The position numbers and the translations under genes are program-made. From BNWE01 sp964369545 (GTDB lineage: Bacteria > Pseudomonadota > Alphaproteobacteria > UBA3830): DNA of 64,000 nucleotides. This document shows positions 25,142-35,343 of the stretch, one piece after another. Numbering within the stretch: the stretch's first letter is position 1; each line of letters starts with the position of its first letter. The stretch spans positions 1 to 64,000 of the forward strand of contig CAYJFA010000005.1 in the NCBI GenBank assembly GCA_964369545.1, read 5' to 3'. The notes under the pieces were generated by a model. The model ran no database searches and had not been told where the DNA came from. It worked only from the letters and a program-made list of their open reading frames with translations.

Positions 25142-26380
25142 TTATATGTTGTTTTCAATCCAAATCAATGCTTTTTTGAAAAAATTTATTTTCTCATTGG
25201 GATTGTTTAATGTTTTTCTGTTAAGCAATTTTCTATTGCTTGATTGAGCGAATTTAATCATGCCTAATGCAACAGAAAAATCATTTTCAATTTGAATAGA
25301 AGAGTCAACGTTAAAATTATTTGTTTTTTTTATTTTAACTTTTTTATTTAGAATTTCGTATGCAAAATCCCTGATTCCTGTTAATTGGCTTCCTCCCCCC
25401 GTGAGAATTACGTTGCAGTTGCTGAAATCGCTTTTAAATGTAGATTCTTCTATACATTTTTTTACAATTTTTAAAATTTCCTCAACTCTTGATTGAATAA
25501 TATGATTTAATGTGCCTTTAGAAATTTGCTGAAGATCTATTACGTTACCATCTTCAACTACTGGTATTAAAATCGTATCACGTTCGTCATCTATGGAAAC
25601 AAAAGCTGCGCCATGAAGCGTCTTTAATCGCTCAGCGCTTGCATAAGAGATGTTTAATCCATATGCAATGTCGTTTGTTATATGTTTTCCACCTATTAAA
25701 ATTATTTCGGATCCGCAAAATACACAATTATAAAAAAATGCTAAATATGTGCTGTTTGCTCCTAAATCGATTATGATATTCGGAATTTGAGCATCATTTT
25801 CACTGCATACACACAGACCAGACGCGTAGCTTGTTTCAACTATACCCTTTGGTTTCAAGTGGCATTTTGCTAAACATATTAATATATTTTTCAGCTGTTC
25901 TTTTGGGGCTGTGACGATATTAATGCTAATACTGAGGTTGTTTGCTATCATTCCAACTGGATCTTTTATACCAGTTAGGGAATCGATGCTATACATTATT
26001 GGAATCGCGTGTATGATTTCTTGAAAATTGTTTTCATTATCATAAAATGATAACAAGTTTAATACATCTTCAGATTTTATAATTCTTCCACCAATATTGG
26101 CATACGCATTTACGATTTTTGATTTTACATTTTTACCAGATATATTGACATATACGGATTTTACCCTAAAATTCGCTGATTTTTCCGCGGCCTCTACAGC
26201 TTTTGCGATAGATATTTTAACGGTTTCTATATCTACAATTACTCCATGCTTTACTCCAACACACATGCAATATCCTATTCCTAAAAGAGTAAATCTTCCA
26301 TTGCCGGAAATATTCGCGATGCAGCAACATACTTTTGAACTTCCAATATCTAAAACAGTGACTATATTGCCGGGTTTCAT
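25142..26380 (-). CDS. ftsA: Cell division protein FtsA
   Basis: A 412-residue actin-like protein that tethers FtsZ to the membrane. The N-terminal phosphate-binding motif is VTVLDIGSSKVCC and a second one lies around IIDLGANSTYLA. NVILTGGGSQLTG marks the adenosine site. The short C-terminal segment KKALIWIENN resembles the membrane-targeting amphipathic helix. The start overlaps the ftsQ stop by four bases. Similarity to housekeeping actin-like proteins such as MreB is excluded by context and by the 1C-domain position. Confidence 0.93.
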   Translation of the reverse strand: MKPGNIVTVLDIGSSKVCCCIANISGNGRFTLLGIGYCMCVGVKHGVIVDIETVKISIAKAVEAAEKSANFRVKSVYVNISGKNVKSKIVNAYANIGGRIIKSEDVLNLLSFYDNENNFQEIIHAIPIMYSIDSLTGIKDPVGMIANNLSISINIVTAPKEQLKNILICLAKCHLKPKGIVETSYASGLCVCSENDAQIPNIIIDLGANSTYLAFFYNCVFCGSEIILIGGKHITNDIAYGLNISYASAERLKTLHGAAFVSIDDERDTILIPVVEDGNVIDLQQISKGTLNHIIQSRVEEILKIVKKCIEESTFKSDFSNCNVILTGGGSQLTGIRDFAYEILNKKVKIKKTNNFNVDSSIQIENDFSVALGMIKFAQSSNRKLLNRKTLNNPNEKINFFKKALIWIENNI

Positions 26381-27180
26381 TGCTTTATTTTTCCTTCTAA
26401 TGGATTATTTCTTTTGGTAACAATTATTCTATCAGGAATTCTAAGATCGATAGAAATAATGTCCTCTTGAAAAAATCCGTTATTATCTGAAATTTCTTCT
26501 AGTATACCGAGGGCTTGTATTACCATTTTTTCCGGAAGTTTCACTGTTATTCCTTTGTTTATTTTTATATTCCACCTTCGCTTTCCTATTCTTATGGCGA
26601 AAATGAGTTGTTTTTTGATTTTGGGGAATTTATCGAGGCAATTTAAAAACTGATTTGCCTCTTTTTCAGCACCATCTCCTGCAACAATAGGAAGATTACT
26701 GAAATTACCAATCCCATCATGTTCAATAACGATCCCTTCAGAATCCACTAGATAAAGCTTATGTTTTGATTGTAAAATTGCAATTGGAGTTCTTTCGGAA
26801 ACTCTTATGTAAATTTTGTCGGGTAATTTTCTTTGTACTTCTACAGAGCGAATCCAAGAAATATTTTCAAGTCTTTTTTTAACGTCAGTTATAGATTGGG
26901 ACAATATACTGCTTTTATATTTTAAACCGGATGCTTTTAGCAAAATAATTTCTGGAACCTGCTCATTTCCATCAAATTCTACTTTTTTTATACAAAATCG
27001 ATTAAGATGTAGTTTTGGGATTTTCTCTTTTAGGAAAACGTATCCTAGAAAGATTCCAGTGAAAAATAAGAAATACCAAAAAAGGTTGTTTTTAAATATT
27101 GCACCAAAAAAATACCATCGTTTAAAAAAAGATCGTTTTTTAATTATTGTTGACGGTTTCTTCCCATAATTATCTGACAT
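26377..27180 (-). CDS. ftsQ: Cell division protein FtsQ
   Basis: A 267-residue bitopic divisome protein. A basic cytoplasmic N-terminus of about 35 residues is followed by one membrane helix (FWYFLFFTGIFLGYVFL). The periplasmic POTRA domain starts near VKKVEF-like sequence at residues 64-70, followed by the FtsQ beta domain with RTPIAIL. It connects FtsB/FtsL and the late divisome. It is followed by ftsA with an ATGA overlap and lies 15 bases after ddl. Sequence conservation in this family is low, so the call relies partly on topology and order. Confidence 0.88.
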   Translation of the reverse strand: MSDNYGKKPSTIIKKRSFFKRWYFFGAIFKNNLFWYFLFFTGIFLGYVFLKEKIPKLHLNRFCIKKVEFDGNEQVPEIILLKASGLKYKSSILSQSITDVKKRLENISWIRSVEVQRKLPDKIYIRVSERTPIAILQSKHKLYLVDSEGIVIEHDGIGNFSNLPIVAGDGAEKEANQFLNCLDKFPKIKKQLIFAIRIGKRRWNIKINKGITVKLPEKMVIQALGILEEISDNNGFFQEDIISIDLRIPDRIIVTKRNNPLEGKIKQ

Positions 27181-27195
27181 TTTTCTCCAAGATAT

Positions 27196-28125
27196 TTATG
27201 CAGATATTACATCATAAGTCGCTTGCTCTACTATCCAATTTACAAGAGAATCAAATGAAGTTCCATTATATTTTGCCTGCTCTGGCAGAAGCGACGTCGG
27301 GGTCATTCCTGGCTGTGTATTTATTTCAAGAGCAAATAACTCATTTGTAATATTATTATATCGGAAATCTGTTCTTGAAATACCCCTGCACCCTATGAGA
27401 GAGTGAGCGGTTTCAGCCCATGTCATAGCTTCTTTTCTGATGGATTCAGGTATTTTTGCTGGTATCTCGTGTGCTGAATCTCCGCCTTCTACACTGTATT
27501 TATTGTTATAATCATAGAATCCGTTTTGAACTTTGATGTTTGTGACTTCAAGAGATTTCCCGTCGAGAACTCCAACAGATAGCTCTAATCCGGGAATATA
27601 CTCAGATATTAGTACTTTATCACCATATATCCAATTGACTTCGCTTAACATTGCTATATCTTCTATTATATACACACCGGCAGAAGATCCCGCGTCAACT
27701 GGCTTAATAACAAATGGGCACGAAAAATCAGGGCTTTTAATGAAGTGATTCCATTTTTCTAATCTTGTTTTTGGAATTCGTATACCATTTTTTTCAAAGA
27801 GTTTTCCTGAAGTATGTTTGTCCATCGCAATTGATGACGCTAATACGCCGGAATGCGTATAAGGTATTTTCAGAAGATTTAGAATAGATTGCACATTGCC
27901 GTTTTCTCCGCTGCCGCCATGCAGTCCATTTAAAACACAGCATGGATTTTCTTTTTTTAAATATAAAATAAGAGCATGAATATCTCCAGTGAAGTCAAGT
28001 TCACACACCTTATATCCGCATGATAAAAGCGCTTCCGAATAACACTTGCTACTGGAAAGAGACACTTCACGTTCAGGCGAATCTCCACCTTTTAATACGC
28101 AGATTTTTTTGAATTTTTTATCCAT
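27196..28125 (-). CDS. ddlB: D-alanine-D-alanine ligase
   Basis: A 309-residue ATP-grasp enzyme that joins two D-alanines for peptidoglycan. The N-terminal LKGGDSPEREVSLSS motif binds the first D-Ala. PFVIKPVDAGSSAGVY binds ATP, and the GCRGISRTDF...LEINTQPGMTP segment holds the metal ligands and the second substrate site. The length is normal. It is positioned between murB and ftsQ, as in many Alphaproteobacteria. Confidence 0.95.
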   Translation of the reverse strand: MDKKFKKICVLKGGDSPEREVSLSSSKCYSEALLSCGYKVCELDFTGDIHALILYLKKENPCCVLNGLHGGSGENGNVQSILNLLKIPYTHSGVLASSIAMDKHTSGKLFEKNGIRIPKTRLEKWNHFIKSPDFSCPFVIKPVDAGSSAGVYIIEDIAMLSEVNWIYGDKVLISEYIPGLELSVGVLDGKSLEVTNIKVQNGFYDYNNKYSVEGGDSAHEIPAKIPESIRKEAMTWAETAHSLIGCRGISRTDFRYNNITNELFALEINTQPGMTPTSLLPEQAKYNGTSFDSLVNWIVEQATYDVISA

Positions 28126-28208
28126 ATTCTCTCTTATTCGTTAAATATCATGTTGGAAATTTTATTATATATTATCAGATTTGGCTATATTAGAGGTATG
28201 ATTTCTGT

Positions 28209-29105
28209 TTATTTATTACCTAAACGAATTACTTCCCATTCTAGCTTAATACCGCAGTTTTCATATACCTTTTGTATTATTTTTTCACCAAGATTTTCTA
28301 TATCGTCCGGAGTTGCATTATCCTCATTTATAATAAAATTACAGTGTTTTTCTGAAATAGCGGCGCCACCTATTCTCATCCCTCTACAGCCAGCGTTATT
28401 TATGAGTTCCCAAGCTTTTTTTCCAAGAGGATTTTTGAATGTTGAACCGCAGGATCTTTTATTCAGAGGCTGACTTTCTTTCCGTTTTTCGATAATAGAG
28501 TTTGTCTTTTTTATTATTGAATAACTGGCGTTGGAAATTCCCTTAAACCAAGCTCTTGTGATAATCAGATTATCGGGAAGATTTGATTTTCTGTATTCAA
28601 ATTTTAGATCGTTTTTTGTGAACCATTTGATGTTTCCGGACGTCGATATAGCTTCCAACTCTATTAAAATATCTGAAATTTCTGCCCCATAACAGCCGGC
28701 ATTCATTTTTATCGCTCCTCCGATTGTTCCTGGGAGCCCCATTAGAAATTCAAATCCGCCGAGTTCAGCATCCATCGCGGCAGTTGATAATTTACTGCAA
28801 ATTACGCTTGCTCCGACCTCTAAGATGTTTTCCTCTACAAATATTTTTTTGAACCAATCCCCCAGCATTATTACAACACCCTTTATTCCTCCCCTCCGTA
28901 TTAGAACATTAGATATTGCGCCAAGGATAGTTATGTTAATTTCTTCCGGAACATTTCTGAGAAAATATAACAGGTCATCCATATCCTCAGGAATGAAAAG
29001 AATTTCTGCTGGCCCTCCTACTCCAAACCAAGATTTTTTACAGAGGTTAGCTTTTTCTTGAAGCTGGCCTCGAACAATTGGGAATGAATCTATAATTGAA
29101 GACAT
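28209..29105 (-). CDS. murB: UDP-N-acetylenolpyruvoylglucosamine reductase
   Basis: A 298-residue type II-like MurB that reduces UDP-GlcNAc-enolpyruvate to UDP-MurNAc with FAD and NADPH. Motifs include WFGVGGPAEI, ILGAISNVLIR (FAD), GGFEFLMGLPGTIGGAIKMNAG and a catalytic serine in RSCGSTFKNP. The C-terminal INEDNATPDDI is conserved. It sits 13 bases downstream of murC in the wall cluster, where it makes the substrate for MurC. Confidence 0.95.
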   Translation of the reverse strand: MSSIIDSFPIVRGQLQEKANLCKKSWFGVGGPAEILFIPEDMDDLLYFLRNVPEEINITILGAISNVLIRRGGIKGVVIMLGDWFKKIFVEENILEVGASVICSKLSTAAMDAELGGFEFLMGLPGTIGGAIKMNAGCYGAEISDILIELEAISTSGNIKWFTKNDLKFEYRKSNLPDNLIITRAWFKGISNASYSIIKKTNSIIEKRKESQPLNKRSCGSTFKNPLGKKAWELINNAGCRGMRIGGAAISEKHCNFIINEDNATPDDIENLGEKIIQKVYENCGIKLEWEVIRLGNK

Positions 29106-29118
29106 AGCTGTGTTTATT

Positions 29119-30537
29119 TCAATTTATATTTTGTTCCAATAGATTAGCGAAATTATAAGCCCATTGAGTTATATCTCCGGCTCCTAAGAATATTATAAAA
29201 TCTCCAGCGCTTATCATCCCGGAGATTTTTTCTTTAAGCATTTGAATATCTTGAACGAATTCAGCTTGAACTGCTTTGTTTTCACGAATTTTCTCTAATA
29301 ATGAAAAATGATCCACATTGTTATTTTTTTCTCCAGCAGAGTAAATCGTGGTAATAAATACATAATCGCTCAACTCGAGAGACTTTGCAAAATCGTTAAG
29401 AAAATTGGCTAATCTTGTGTGGCGATGTGCTTGCATAACGGAGAAGATCTTCCCAGTACACGAACTTTTTGCCGCTTTAAGTACTGCTTCTATTTCAATG
29501 GGATGATGCGCGTAATCATCAATTATAATAATTCCATTTATGTCTGCTACTTTTGTAAATCTTCTTTTGATGCCCATAAATGAGCCCAATGCTATTCTCA
29601 TATTTTCTTCAGAAATATTTAAATCAAGCGCAACAGAGACTGCAGCAAGCGCGTTTTGAACATTATGCTTTCCGAACATCGATAGTGAAAAGTTCTTCCA
29701 AGCTTTATTTTTGATTTTGTATTTTTCTATTATTTTTTCTGAAAAAACAATGTCAAATTCCGATCCGTTTGGAGAAAGATTTATATTCTCGCATGATACA
29801 TCCGCTGTTTGTGATAATCCATATGTGATAATTGTGCGATCTGTAGTATTGTTTGCTATTTTCTCTACTTCCGGATGATCCACACATAAAATCGCGGTTC
29901 CATAGAATGGGATGTTTTCGACGAATTGCACAAATAAGTTTTGCAGCTCAGAGAAATCTTTAAAATTCTCTGTATGATCAAAATCTATATTAGTAACAAC
30001 TGCTATTGTAGACATAAGCTTTGCGAATGAGCCGTCAGACTCATCTGCTTCAACCACTACCCAATCGCCGGATCCCAGACGGGCATTGCTATTATATGCA
30101 TTGATAACTCCTCCGTTTATGACGGTTGGATCAATGTTTGCTTGATCTAGTATTGCCGCAATTAAAGATGTAGTCGTGGTTTTTCCATGTGTACCTGCAA
30201 CCGCAATGGAAGATTTCATCTTCATAAGCTCAGCCAGCATCTCTGCTCTTTTGATTACAGGAATTTTTAGTTTTCTGGCCTCCAGTATTTCGGGGTTGTC
30301 TTTTGATATTGCAGACGAAACAACTATAACAGACGCTCCATGAACATTATTTGCATTGTGTCCAATAATAACGTTAGCTCCTTTTCGAACTAATCGGGCG
30401 GTCATAGTATTTTCTTTTAAATCGCTTCCCCTAACTTTATAGCCGAGATTTATTAAAATATCAGCGATCCCGCTCATTCCAATGCCGCCAATACCCACGA
30501 AGTGAATAATTCCGACGCTGACAGGAAAATTTTTCAC
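29119..30537 (-). CDS. murC: UDP-N-acetylmuramate-L-alanine ligase
   Basis: A 472-residue Mur ligase that adds L-alanine to UDP-MurNAc. The N-terminal Rossmann-like region has HFVGIGGIGMSGIA, the ATP-binding P-loop is AGTHGKTTTTSL near residue 113, EADESDGSF is near 165, and DDYAHHPIE in the C-terminal domain confirms MurC. It lies between murG and murB with only 9 to 13 bases to each, so these genes form one transcript. Confidence 0.96.
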   Translation of the reverse strand: MKNFPVSVGIIHFVGIGGIGMSGIADILINLGYKVRGSDLKENTMTARLVRKGANVIIGHNANNVHGASVIVVSSAISKDNPEILEARKLKIPVIKRAEMLAELMKMKSSIAVAGTHGKTTTTSLIAAILDQANIDPTVINGGVINAYNSNARLGSGDWVVVEADESDGSFAKLMSTIAVVTNIDFDHTENFKDFSELQNLFVQFVENIPFYGTAILCVDHPEVEKIANNTTDRTIITYGLSQTADVSCENINLSPNGSEFDIVFSEKIIEKYKIKNKAWKNFSLSMFGKHNVQNALAAVSVALDLNISEENMRIALGSFMGIKRRFTKVADINGIIIIDDYAHHPIEIEAVLKAAKSSCTGKIFSVMQAHRHTRLANFLNDFAKSLELSDYVFITTIYSAGEKNNNVDHFSLLEKIRENKAVQAEFVQDIQMLKEKISGMISAGDFIIFLGAGDITQWAYNFANLLEQNIN

Positions 30538-30546
30538 GATCCACCT

Positions 30547-31599
30547 TTATTTTTTATGATTTAGACATAGTTTTTCGATAAAATCTACAAATGTAACAGT
30601 AGAATTATCATTAAGTTTGTTAATCATATTTGAAGCTGCAGTTTTTAGCAATTCTCTGTTGTTCAAAATACTAATAATTGTCTCAGCTAATACTTTTTCT
30701 GTGTTTTTGTTTTCTTCTATAAGCCAAGCGGCGTTTTTGTTTTTATAATACATGGCGTTATAAAATTGATGATTTTCTGTAGCCGCAGGATATGGTATTA
30801 AAATTGCTGGACGACCGACGGTTGACAATTCTGCCAAAGTCGAGGCTCCTGAGCGACATATTATCAGCTGCGCACTTAGCATTTCTTCTGCTATGTTATG
30901 AACGAAATTTACGAGAGTGACCCGTACTCCAATCTGATGATATTTTTGTTGTAATTCGTTAATGCTTCCTTTTCCTGCCTGCTGAACTATTTCAATTTTC
31001 TTTCTTTGATCTTCATTGATTAAAGTTAAAGCATTGGGAATAATGCGAGAGAACGAAGAGGCGCCTTGACTGCCTCCGATGATAATTATTTTTATTATTC
31101 CACTGCATGAGTATGGAATTTGTTTAATCGAAAGAAATTCCTTTCTTATGGGAGATGTTATTAGTTTCCATGAAGAATTAATTTTGAATGTAGATAGTTT
31201 TAAATCTGCAATTTTTGCTAAAAGTTTATTTGCTTTTCCTACAATTGAATTTTGTTCGTAAATTATTACTTTTGCTCCAAGAATTTTTGCTACTATAATT
31301 GGCGCAATAGTAAATATTCCTCCGAATCCGATAATAACGTTTGGACGATTGCATTTCCATAATTTGAAAAATTTTGAGATAATTCGAAAAGGAGCAACAA
31401 TATCATTTAACGCAATTTTTGTAGGAAATCTTATAGTATCTACTACAGTTTTGCTGTCAATATTATCGCAAAATGTATTCCCGCGGGTATCAGTAACCAT
31501 ATGCGCATGATGGCCATGTTGTTTTATTATTTCAAACAAAGCGCAGGCGGGAAACATATGGCCACCTGTACCTCCGGAGCAAATAACTACCTTCAGCAT
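30547..31599 (-). CDS. murG: UDP-GlcNAc:lipid I GlcNAc transferase
   Basis: A 350-residue GT-B enzyme that converts lipid I to lipid II at the inner membrane face. The N-terminal glycine loop CSGGTGGHMFPACAL, the G-rich IIGGSQGASSFS loop and the C-terminal SGASTLAELSTVGRPAILIPYP donor-binding motif are all present. It is the first gene of the minus-strand wall and division cluster in this window. ftsW and murD, often upstream, are not in this window. Confidence 0.96.
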   Translation of the reverse strand: MLKVVICSGGTGGHMFPACALFEIIKQHGHHAHMVTDTRGNTFCDNIDSKTVVDTIRFPTKIALNDIVAPFRIISKFFKLWKCNRPNVIIGFGGIFTIAPIIVAKILGAKVIIYEQNSIVGKANKLLAKIADLKLSTFKINSSWKLITSPIRKEFLSIKQIPYSCSGIIKIIIIGGSQGASSFSRIIPNALTLINEDQRKKIEIVQQAGKGSINELQQKYHQIGVRVTLVNFVHNIAEEMLSAQLIICRSGASTLAELSTVGRPAILIPYPAATENHQFYNAMYYKNKNAAWLIEENKNTEKVLAETIISILNNRELLKTAASNMINKLNDNSTVTFVDFIEKLCLNHKK

Positions 31600-31943
31600 T
31601 ATACCTCCAACTATGCAAAAATGCTGTGTAATAACCTTTAATATACCATGAGTATTTCATAAATTTTATAAAATACTAAATATTTATTAGACTTAAAATT
31701 TCACAAATAACAATCGATATTCTAAAAATAATTACCAAGAAAATAAAAGCCTTCCTTTTGAGAGGTTTAATTTCTATTTTTTAACTATTTTCAATAATAA
31801 GAACGAAGGCAAAAATATTGCTGACGATATTAATATTTGAGATTAACATTGATTTTGAAAGAGGATTACTATAGCATAAACGCTGATTGGATTAGGATAT
31901 GTGTTATTTTATCTCTATTCCGGTATATATTATTGGTATTCAC
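31600..31943. other. Intergenic region between murG and tRNA-Glu
   Basis: About 340 AT-rich bases between divergent units. It should hold promoters for the wall and division operon on the left and for tRNA-Glu on the right. A GCCTTC/GAAGGC inverted repeat (near 31749 and 31805) is separated by about 50 bases and is too loose to call. No open frame or RNA gene is recognised. Confidence 0.45.
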
Positions 31944-32019
31944 GTCCCCTTCGTCTAGTGGTCTAGGACATCGCCCTCTCACGGCGACAACAGGGATTCG
32001 AATTCCCTAGGGGACGCCA
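31944..32019 (+). tRNA. tRNA-Glu (anticodon CTC)
   Basis: The acceptor stem GTCCCCT pairs with AGGGGAC (32009-32015) and is followed by a G discriminator and encoded CCA. The D arm, anticodon stem TCGCC/GGCGA with loop CTCTCAC (anticodon CTC, reading GAG), and T arm CAGGG/TTCGAAT are all in place. The gene stands 90 bases before ybaB. Confidence 0.96.
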
Positions 32020-32109
32020 TTTAAATACCTATTGTAATTTTTGAATTGTTGCGACTTTATAAAAAAGCTGATACCATTTTGTAGTTTTGTCTAAATCAAA
32101 AGGGAAGAA

Positions 32110-32418
32110 ATGAGTAATTTAAATCAATTAATGAAGCAAGCTCAACAGATGCAGGCAAAATTATTGGAAGCCCAAAATAAGATGAACGATATGGAAATTA
32201 TTGGTACTTCCGGCGGAGGAATGGTTACCATCACGATTAATGGGAAACATGACGTAAAAAAAGTATATATAGATCCAAAAATTGTACTTCCAAATGAATC
32301 TGAAATATTATGTGATCTTATTACAGCAGCTTTTAATGATGCTAAGTCTAAGTTGGAATCAAAAATGTCAACAGAAATTGGTGGGCTACTTCCTCCTGGA
32401 ATGACGCTTCCTTTCTAA
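32110..32418 (+). CDS. YbaB/EbfC-family nucleoid-associated protein
   Basis: A 102-residue small DNA-binding protein. The N-terminal half is a helix rich in Gln and Met (LMKQAQQMQAKLLEAQNKM), then GTSGGGMVTITINGKHDVKKVYIDP, and the C-terminus LLPPGMTLPF. These features are diagnostic for the family. It is often next to dnaX and recR in other bacteria, but here it is placed between tRNA-Glu and the convergent rbfA, 15 bases from the latter. It may help shape the nucleoid or regulate transcription. Confidence 0.92.
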   Translation: MSNLNQLMKQAQQMQAKLLEAQNKMNDMEIIGTSGGGMVTITINGKHDVKKVYIDPKIVLPNESEILCDLITAAFNDAKSKLESKMSTEIGGLLPPGMTLPF

Positions 32419-32433
32419 AATAGTTAATTAGAT

Positions 32434-32805
32434 TTATGCTGTTGAGTGTAATTTTCTAAACAGTTTTTCGATTCTTGTGGCATTTTCAAATGAGTTATCA
32501 ATAAAAAATTTAATATCTGGCGTATATCTCATATGAATTTTTTTGCCTAAATAGTTTCGAATTTTTGGTTTATGCTTATCTAAAAAAACAATACAATCTT
32601 CATTGTTGATTATCGGAGATATTGGAACGACAAAAATTTTTGCGTGTTGTAAGCATGGGCTTATTACAACATCGCTGATTGAAATTAACGATGTATTAAT
32701 AGAAGATTCTTCATCAAAAATAGAATCCAATAAAAGAAAATCAGAAAGTACTTTTTTTATTTCGATTGCTACTTTGTTTTGTCTTGTATTTTTTATCATT
32801 TTCAT
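32434..32805 (-). CDS. rbfA: Ribosome-binding factor A
   Basis: A 123-residue KH-like protein needed for late maturation of the 30S subunit and 16S rRNA 5-prime end. Features: ISDVVISPCLQHAKIFVVP with the alternating beta strand typical of RbfA, and RNYLGKKIHMRYTPDIKFFIDNSFENATRIEKLF near the C-terminus. It follows infB by 6 bases as the last gene of the rimP-nusA-infB-rbfA operon. truB and rpsO, frequent next members, are missing; the convergent ybaB comes directly after. Confidence 0.92.
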   Translation of the reverse strand: MKMIKNTRQNKVAIEIKKVLSDFLLLDSIFDEESSINTSLISISDVVISPCLQHAKIFVVPISPIINNEDCIVFLDKHKPKIRNYLGKKIHMRYTPDIKFFIDNSFENATRIEKLFRKLHSTA

Positions 32806-32811
32806 ATGTTA

Positions 32812-35298
32812 TCACAGTTGACGTGCAATTTCTTCTAACTCAAAGCATTCAATTATATCATTGATATGAATATCATTGTAATTTTCCAAGGATATGCCAC
32901 ATTCGAATCCAGACTTAACTTCTTTGGCGTCATCCTTATGTCTTTTTAGGTTTTTGATATTACATGTGTATATAACTATTCCATTGCGTATTAAACGAGC
33001 TTTTACGTTACGTTTTATTACACCATCGATTACCATACAGCCAGCAATTCTTCCGAGCTTAGAAACATCGAACGTTTTTCTTACTTCCGCAGATCCAATA
33101 ACTTGCTCTTGAATATCTGGAGTCAGCAATCCAGACATCAATGCTTTTATATTATCTATTAAATCATAAATTATAGAATAATATTTGACTTGGATTTTAT
33201 CTCTAGCAATTTGATCTCTGGCTTGTGCGTTTGATCGTACATTAAATCCAAAGATAATCGCGTTTGAAGCACGCGCCAGAGCAACGTCGCTTTCGGTGAT
33301 TTCACCTATACCAGCATGCAAAACTTTTACAGCGACTTCTTCTGTTGACAACTTATTCAAGCTAGAACATATGGCTTCGGATGATCCTTGCACATCTGCT
33401 TTAACTATAACAGATAGTAGTTGTAGCTTTTCATCTTCTGCAATTTTAGAAAACATTTGTTCAGCTGTTCGTTGAGAAGAAGATATAACGAACACCTGTT
33501 CGCGCTTTTTTCTATCTCGATAATTTGCGATTTCTTTTGCTTTTGATTCATCACTTACAACAATGAAATCATCTCCTGGGATTGTTGTTCCATTAAATCC
33601 TATGATTTCTCCTGGGGTACCTGGAGTTAATTGTTTTAGATTTTCTTTTTGATCATTTTTTATTGCCCGTACACGTCCGCTTACGCAACCGGAAACGAAA
33701 ATGTCTCCTACATGCAGAGAGCCCTTTGTAATTAATACTGTAGCAACAGGACCCTGACCTTTTTCAACTTTGGATTCGATGACAACTCCTTCAGCTGTTC
33801 TGTTAGGATTTGCTCTAAGATCTAGAATTTCAGCTTGTAGCAAAATAACTTCTTCAAGTTTATCTAGATTTATTCCGCTTTTTGCTGAAATCTCGACATC
33901 CATTATGTCTCCGCCATATTTTTCAACAATAATTTCATGGTTTAGTAAGTCTTTTCTGACTTTTTCCGGATCTGCCCCATTTTTATCTATTTTATTGATG
34001 GCGACAATTATTGGGACGCCAGCTGCTTTTGCATGGTTTAGAGCTTCAATAGTCTGATCTTTCACACTATCATCGGCAGCGACAACAAGCACGACAATAT
34101 CAGTAACATTTGCACCGCGTGATCGCATTTCAGTAAATGCAGCGTGCCCCGGAGTATCTATGAATGTTATTTTCCTGTGGTCTTTCATAGTTACTTGATA
34201 TGCACCAATGCATTGCGTAATTCCTCCGGCTTCTTTGAGAGCAACATCTGTTTTTCTTAATGCATCAAGAAGAGATGTTTTTCCGTGATCCACATGCCCC
34301 ATGATGGTTACAACCGGAGGGCGTGGAAGTAAATCTGTGGCTGAATCTTCAATTTTTAGTCCGATTTCAACATCGCTTTCGCTGACTCTTTTAACGTTAT
34401 GTCCAAATTCCATAACTACTAATTCTGCAGTATCAGCATCTATGACCTGATTTGCGGTTGCCATAACGCCTAGTTTCATAAGTGTTTTTATGACTTCTCC
34501 CGCTCGAATCGCCATTCTACTGGACAATTCTTGTACACTTATTGTTTCAGGAAGTATGACCTCCTTCACAACGGCTCTTGTTTCTGAAGGATTCTGTATG
34601 GAATTTTTGTTTTTTTGTTTTGCTCTTTTAATGGAAGTAAGAGAGCGTGTTCTGGATTCTTCGTCAAGTGCATTATATATGGAAACTCTGCCGGCGCCAC
34701 TGACATACTTTCCTTTTAGTTCCTTTATATCTTTTTTAATAATTGGAACTTTTTTAGATAATGACGAGCGAGGTTCAGCGGTATGATCCTCCTCATCTTC
34801 TTCTGAATCAGAGGATCGTTTTGTTCCTTTGTGCGAGTGATATTTTTGCTCGACATCGCTTGTTACATTATGCTTATCTTGTTTTATTGCTTCCGTTTCA
34901 ACGATGTTGGTTTTTCCCAGCTCTGTATCTTCAAAATTAGTATCTTGTTTGAGATCTTCGATTTCGCTTCTGGTGCGCGCTCTTTCTATTTCTTCTTGTT
35001 CATTTCTTACCCGCTGTTCAGATTGTTCTTTTTCTAATTTAATCGCATCCTGCACAGCTTTGATACGAGTCTTTACTTCGTCACCTGTTAAATTTCCTGT
35101 TACATAGTCATCAATTTTATTTGACGCAACAGATTCTTGAGAGCCAAAAGTTGGGCGCTTCTTTTTTACCTCGACTGTAACGACTTTAGATTTTCCATGA
35201 GAAAGGCTTTGTCGTACTTTGCCAGAAAGCTTATCGATATTTTTTTTAATATCGGTGGGGCAAGATAAACTTAAGGTACCTTTTTTTGCTTCAGACAT
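32812..35298 (-). CDS. infB: Translation initiation factor IF-2
   Basis: An 828-residue GTPase that recruits initiator tRNA to the 30S subunit. The N-terminal 300 residues are charged and low in complexity, followed by an IF2_N region (SVQELSSRMAIRAGEVI). The G domain begins near residue 330 with VVTIMGHVDHGKTSLLDAL, then DTPGHAAFTEMRSRGA and NKIDK. Domains II to IV follow, ending in ECFELEEIARQL. ylxR, often between nusA and infB, is absent; 45 bases separate the two genes. Confidence 0.97.
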   Translation of the reverse strand: MSEAKKGTLSLSCPTDIKKNIDKLSGKVRQSLSHGKSKVVTVEVKKKRPTFGSQESVASNKIDDYVTGNLTGDEVKTRIKAVQDAIKLEKEQSEQRVRNEQEEIERARTRSEIEDLKQDTNFEDTELGKTNIVETEAIKQDKHNVTSDVEQKYHSHKGTKRSSDSEEDEEDHTAEPRSSLSKKVPIIKKDIKELKGKYVSGAGRVSIYNALDEESRTRSLTSIKRAKQKNKNSIQNPSETRAVVKEVILPETISVQELSSRMAIRAGEVIKTLMKLGVMATANQVIDADTAELVVMEFGHNVKRVSESDVEIGLKIEDSATDLLPRPPVVTIMGHVDHGKTSLLDALRKTDVALKEAGGITQCIGAYQVTMKDHRKITFIDTPGHAAFTEMRSRGANVTDIVVLVVAADDSVKDQTIEALNHAKAAGVPIIVAINKIDKNGADPEKVRKDLLNHEIIVEKYGGDIMDVEISAKSGINLDKLEEVILLQAEILDLRANPNRTAEGVVIESKVEKGQGPVATVLITKGSLHVGDIFVSGCVSGRVRAIKNDQKENLKQLTPGTPGEIIGFNGTTIPGDDFIVVSDESKAKEIANYRDRKKREQVFVISSSQRTAEQMFSKIAEDEKLQLLSVIVKADVQGSSEAICSSLNKLSTEEVAVKVLHAGIGEITESDVALARASNAIIFGFNVRSNAQARDQIARDKIQVKYYSIIYDLIDNIKALMSGLLTPDIQEQVIGSAEVRKTFDVSKLGRIAGCMVIDGVIKRNVKARLIRNGIVIYTCNIKNLKRHKDDAKEVKSGFECGISLENYNDIHINDIIECFELEEIARQL

Positions 35299-35343
35299 AT
35301 TTATAAATTTCTCCTGCCAACATTTTTACAGATTTATGATTTT

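Noticed and set aside
31749..31810. GCCTTC/GAAGGC inverted repeat as a terminator or operator
   Set aside because: The arms are only six bases and about 50 bases apart, and there is no T tract at a suitable position.
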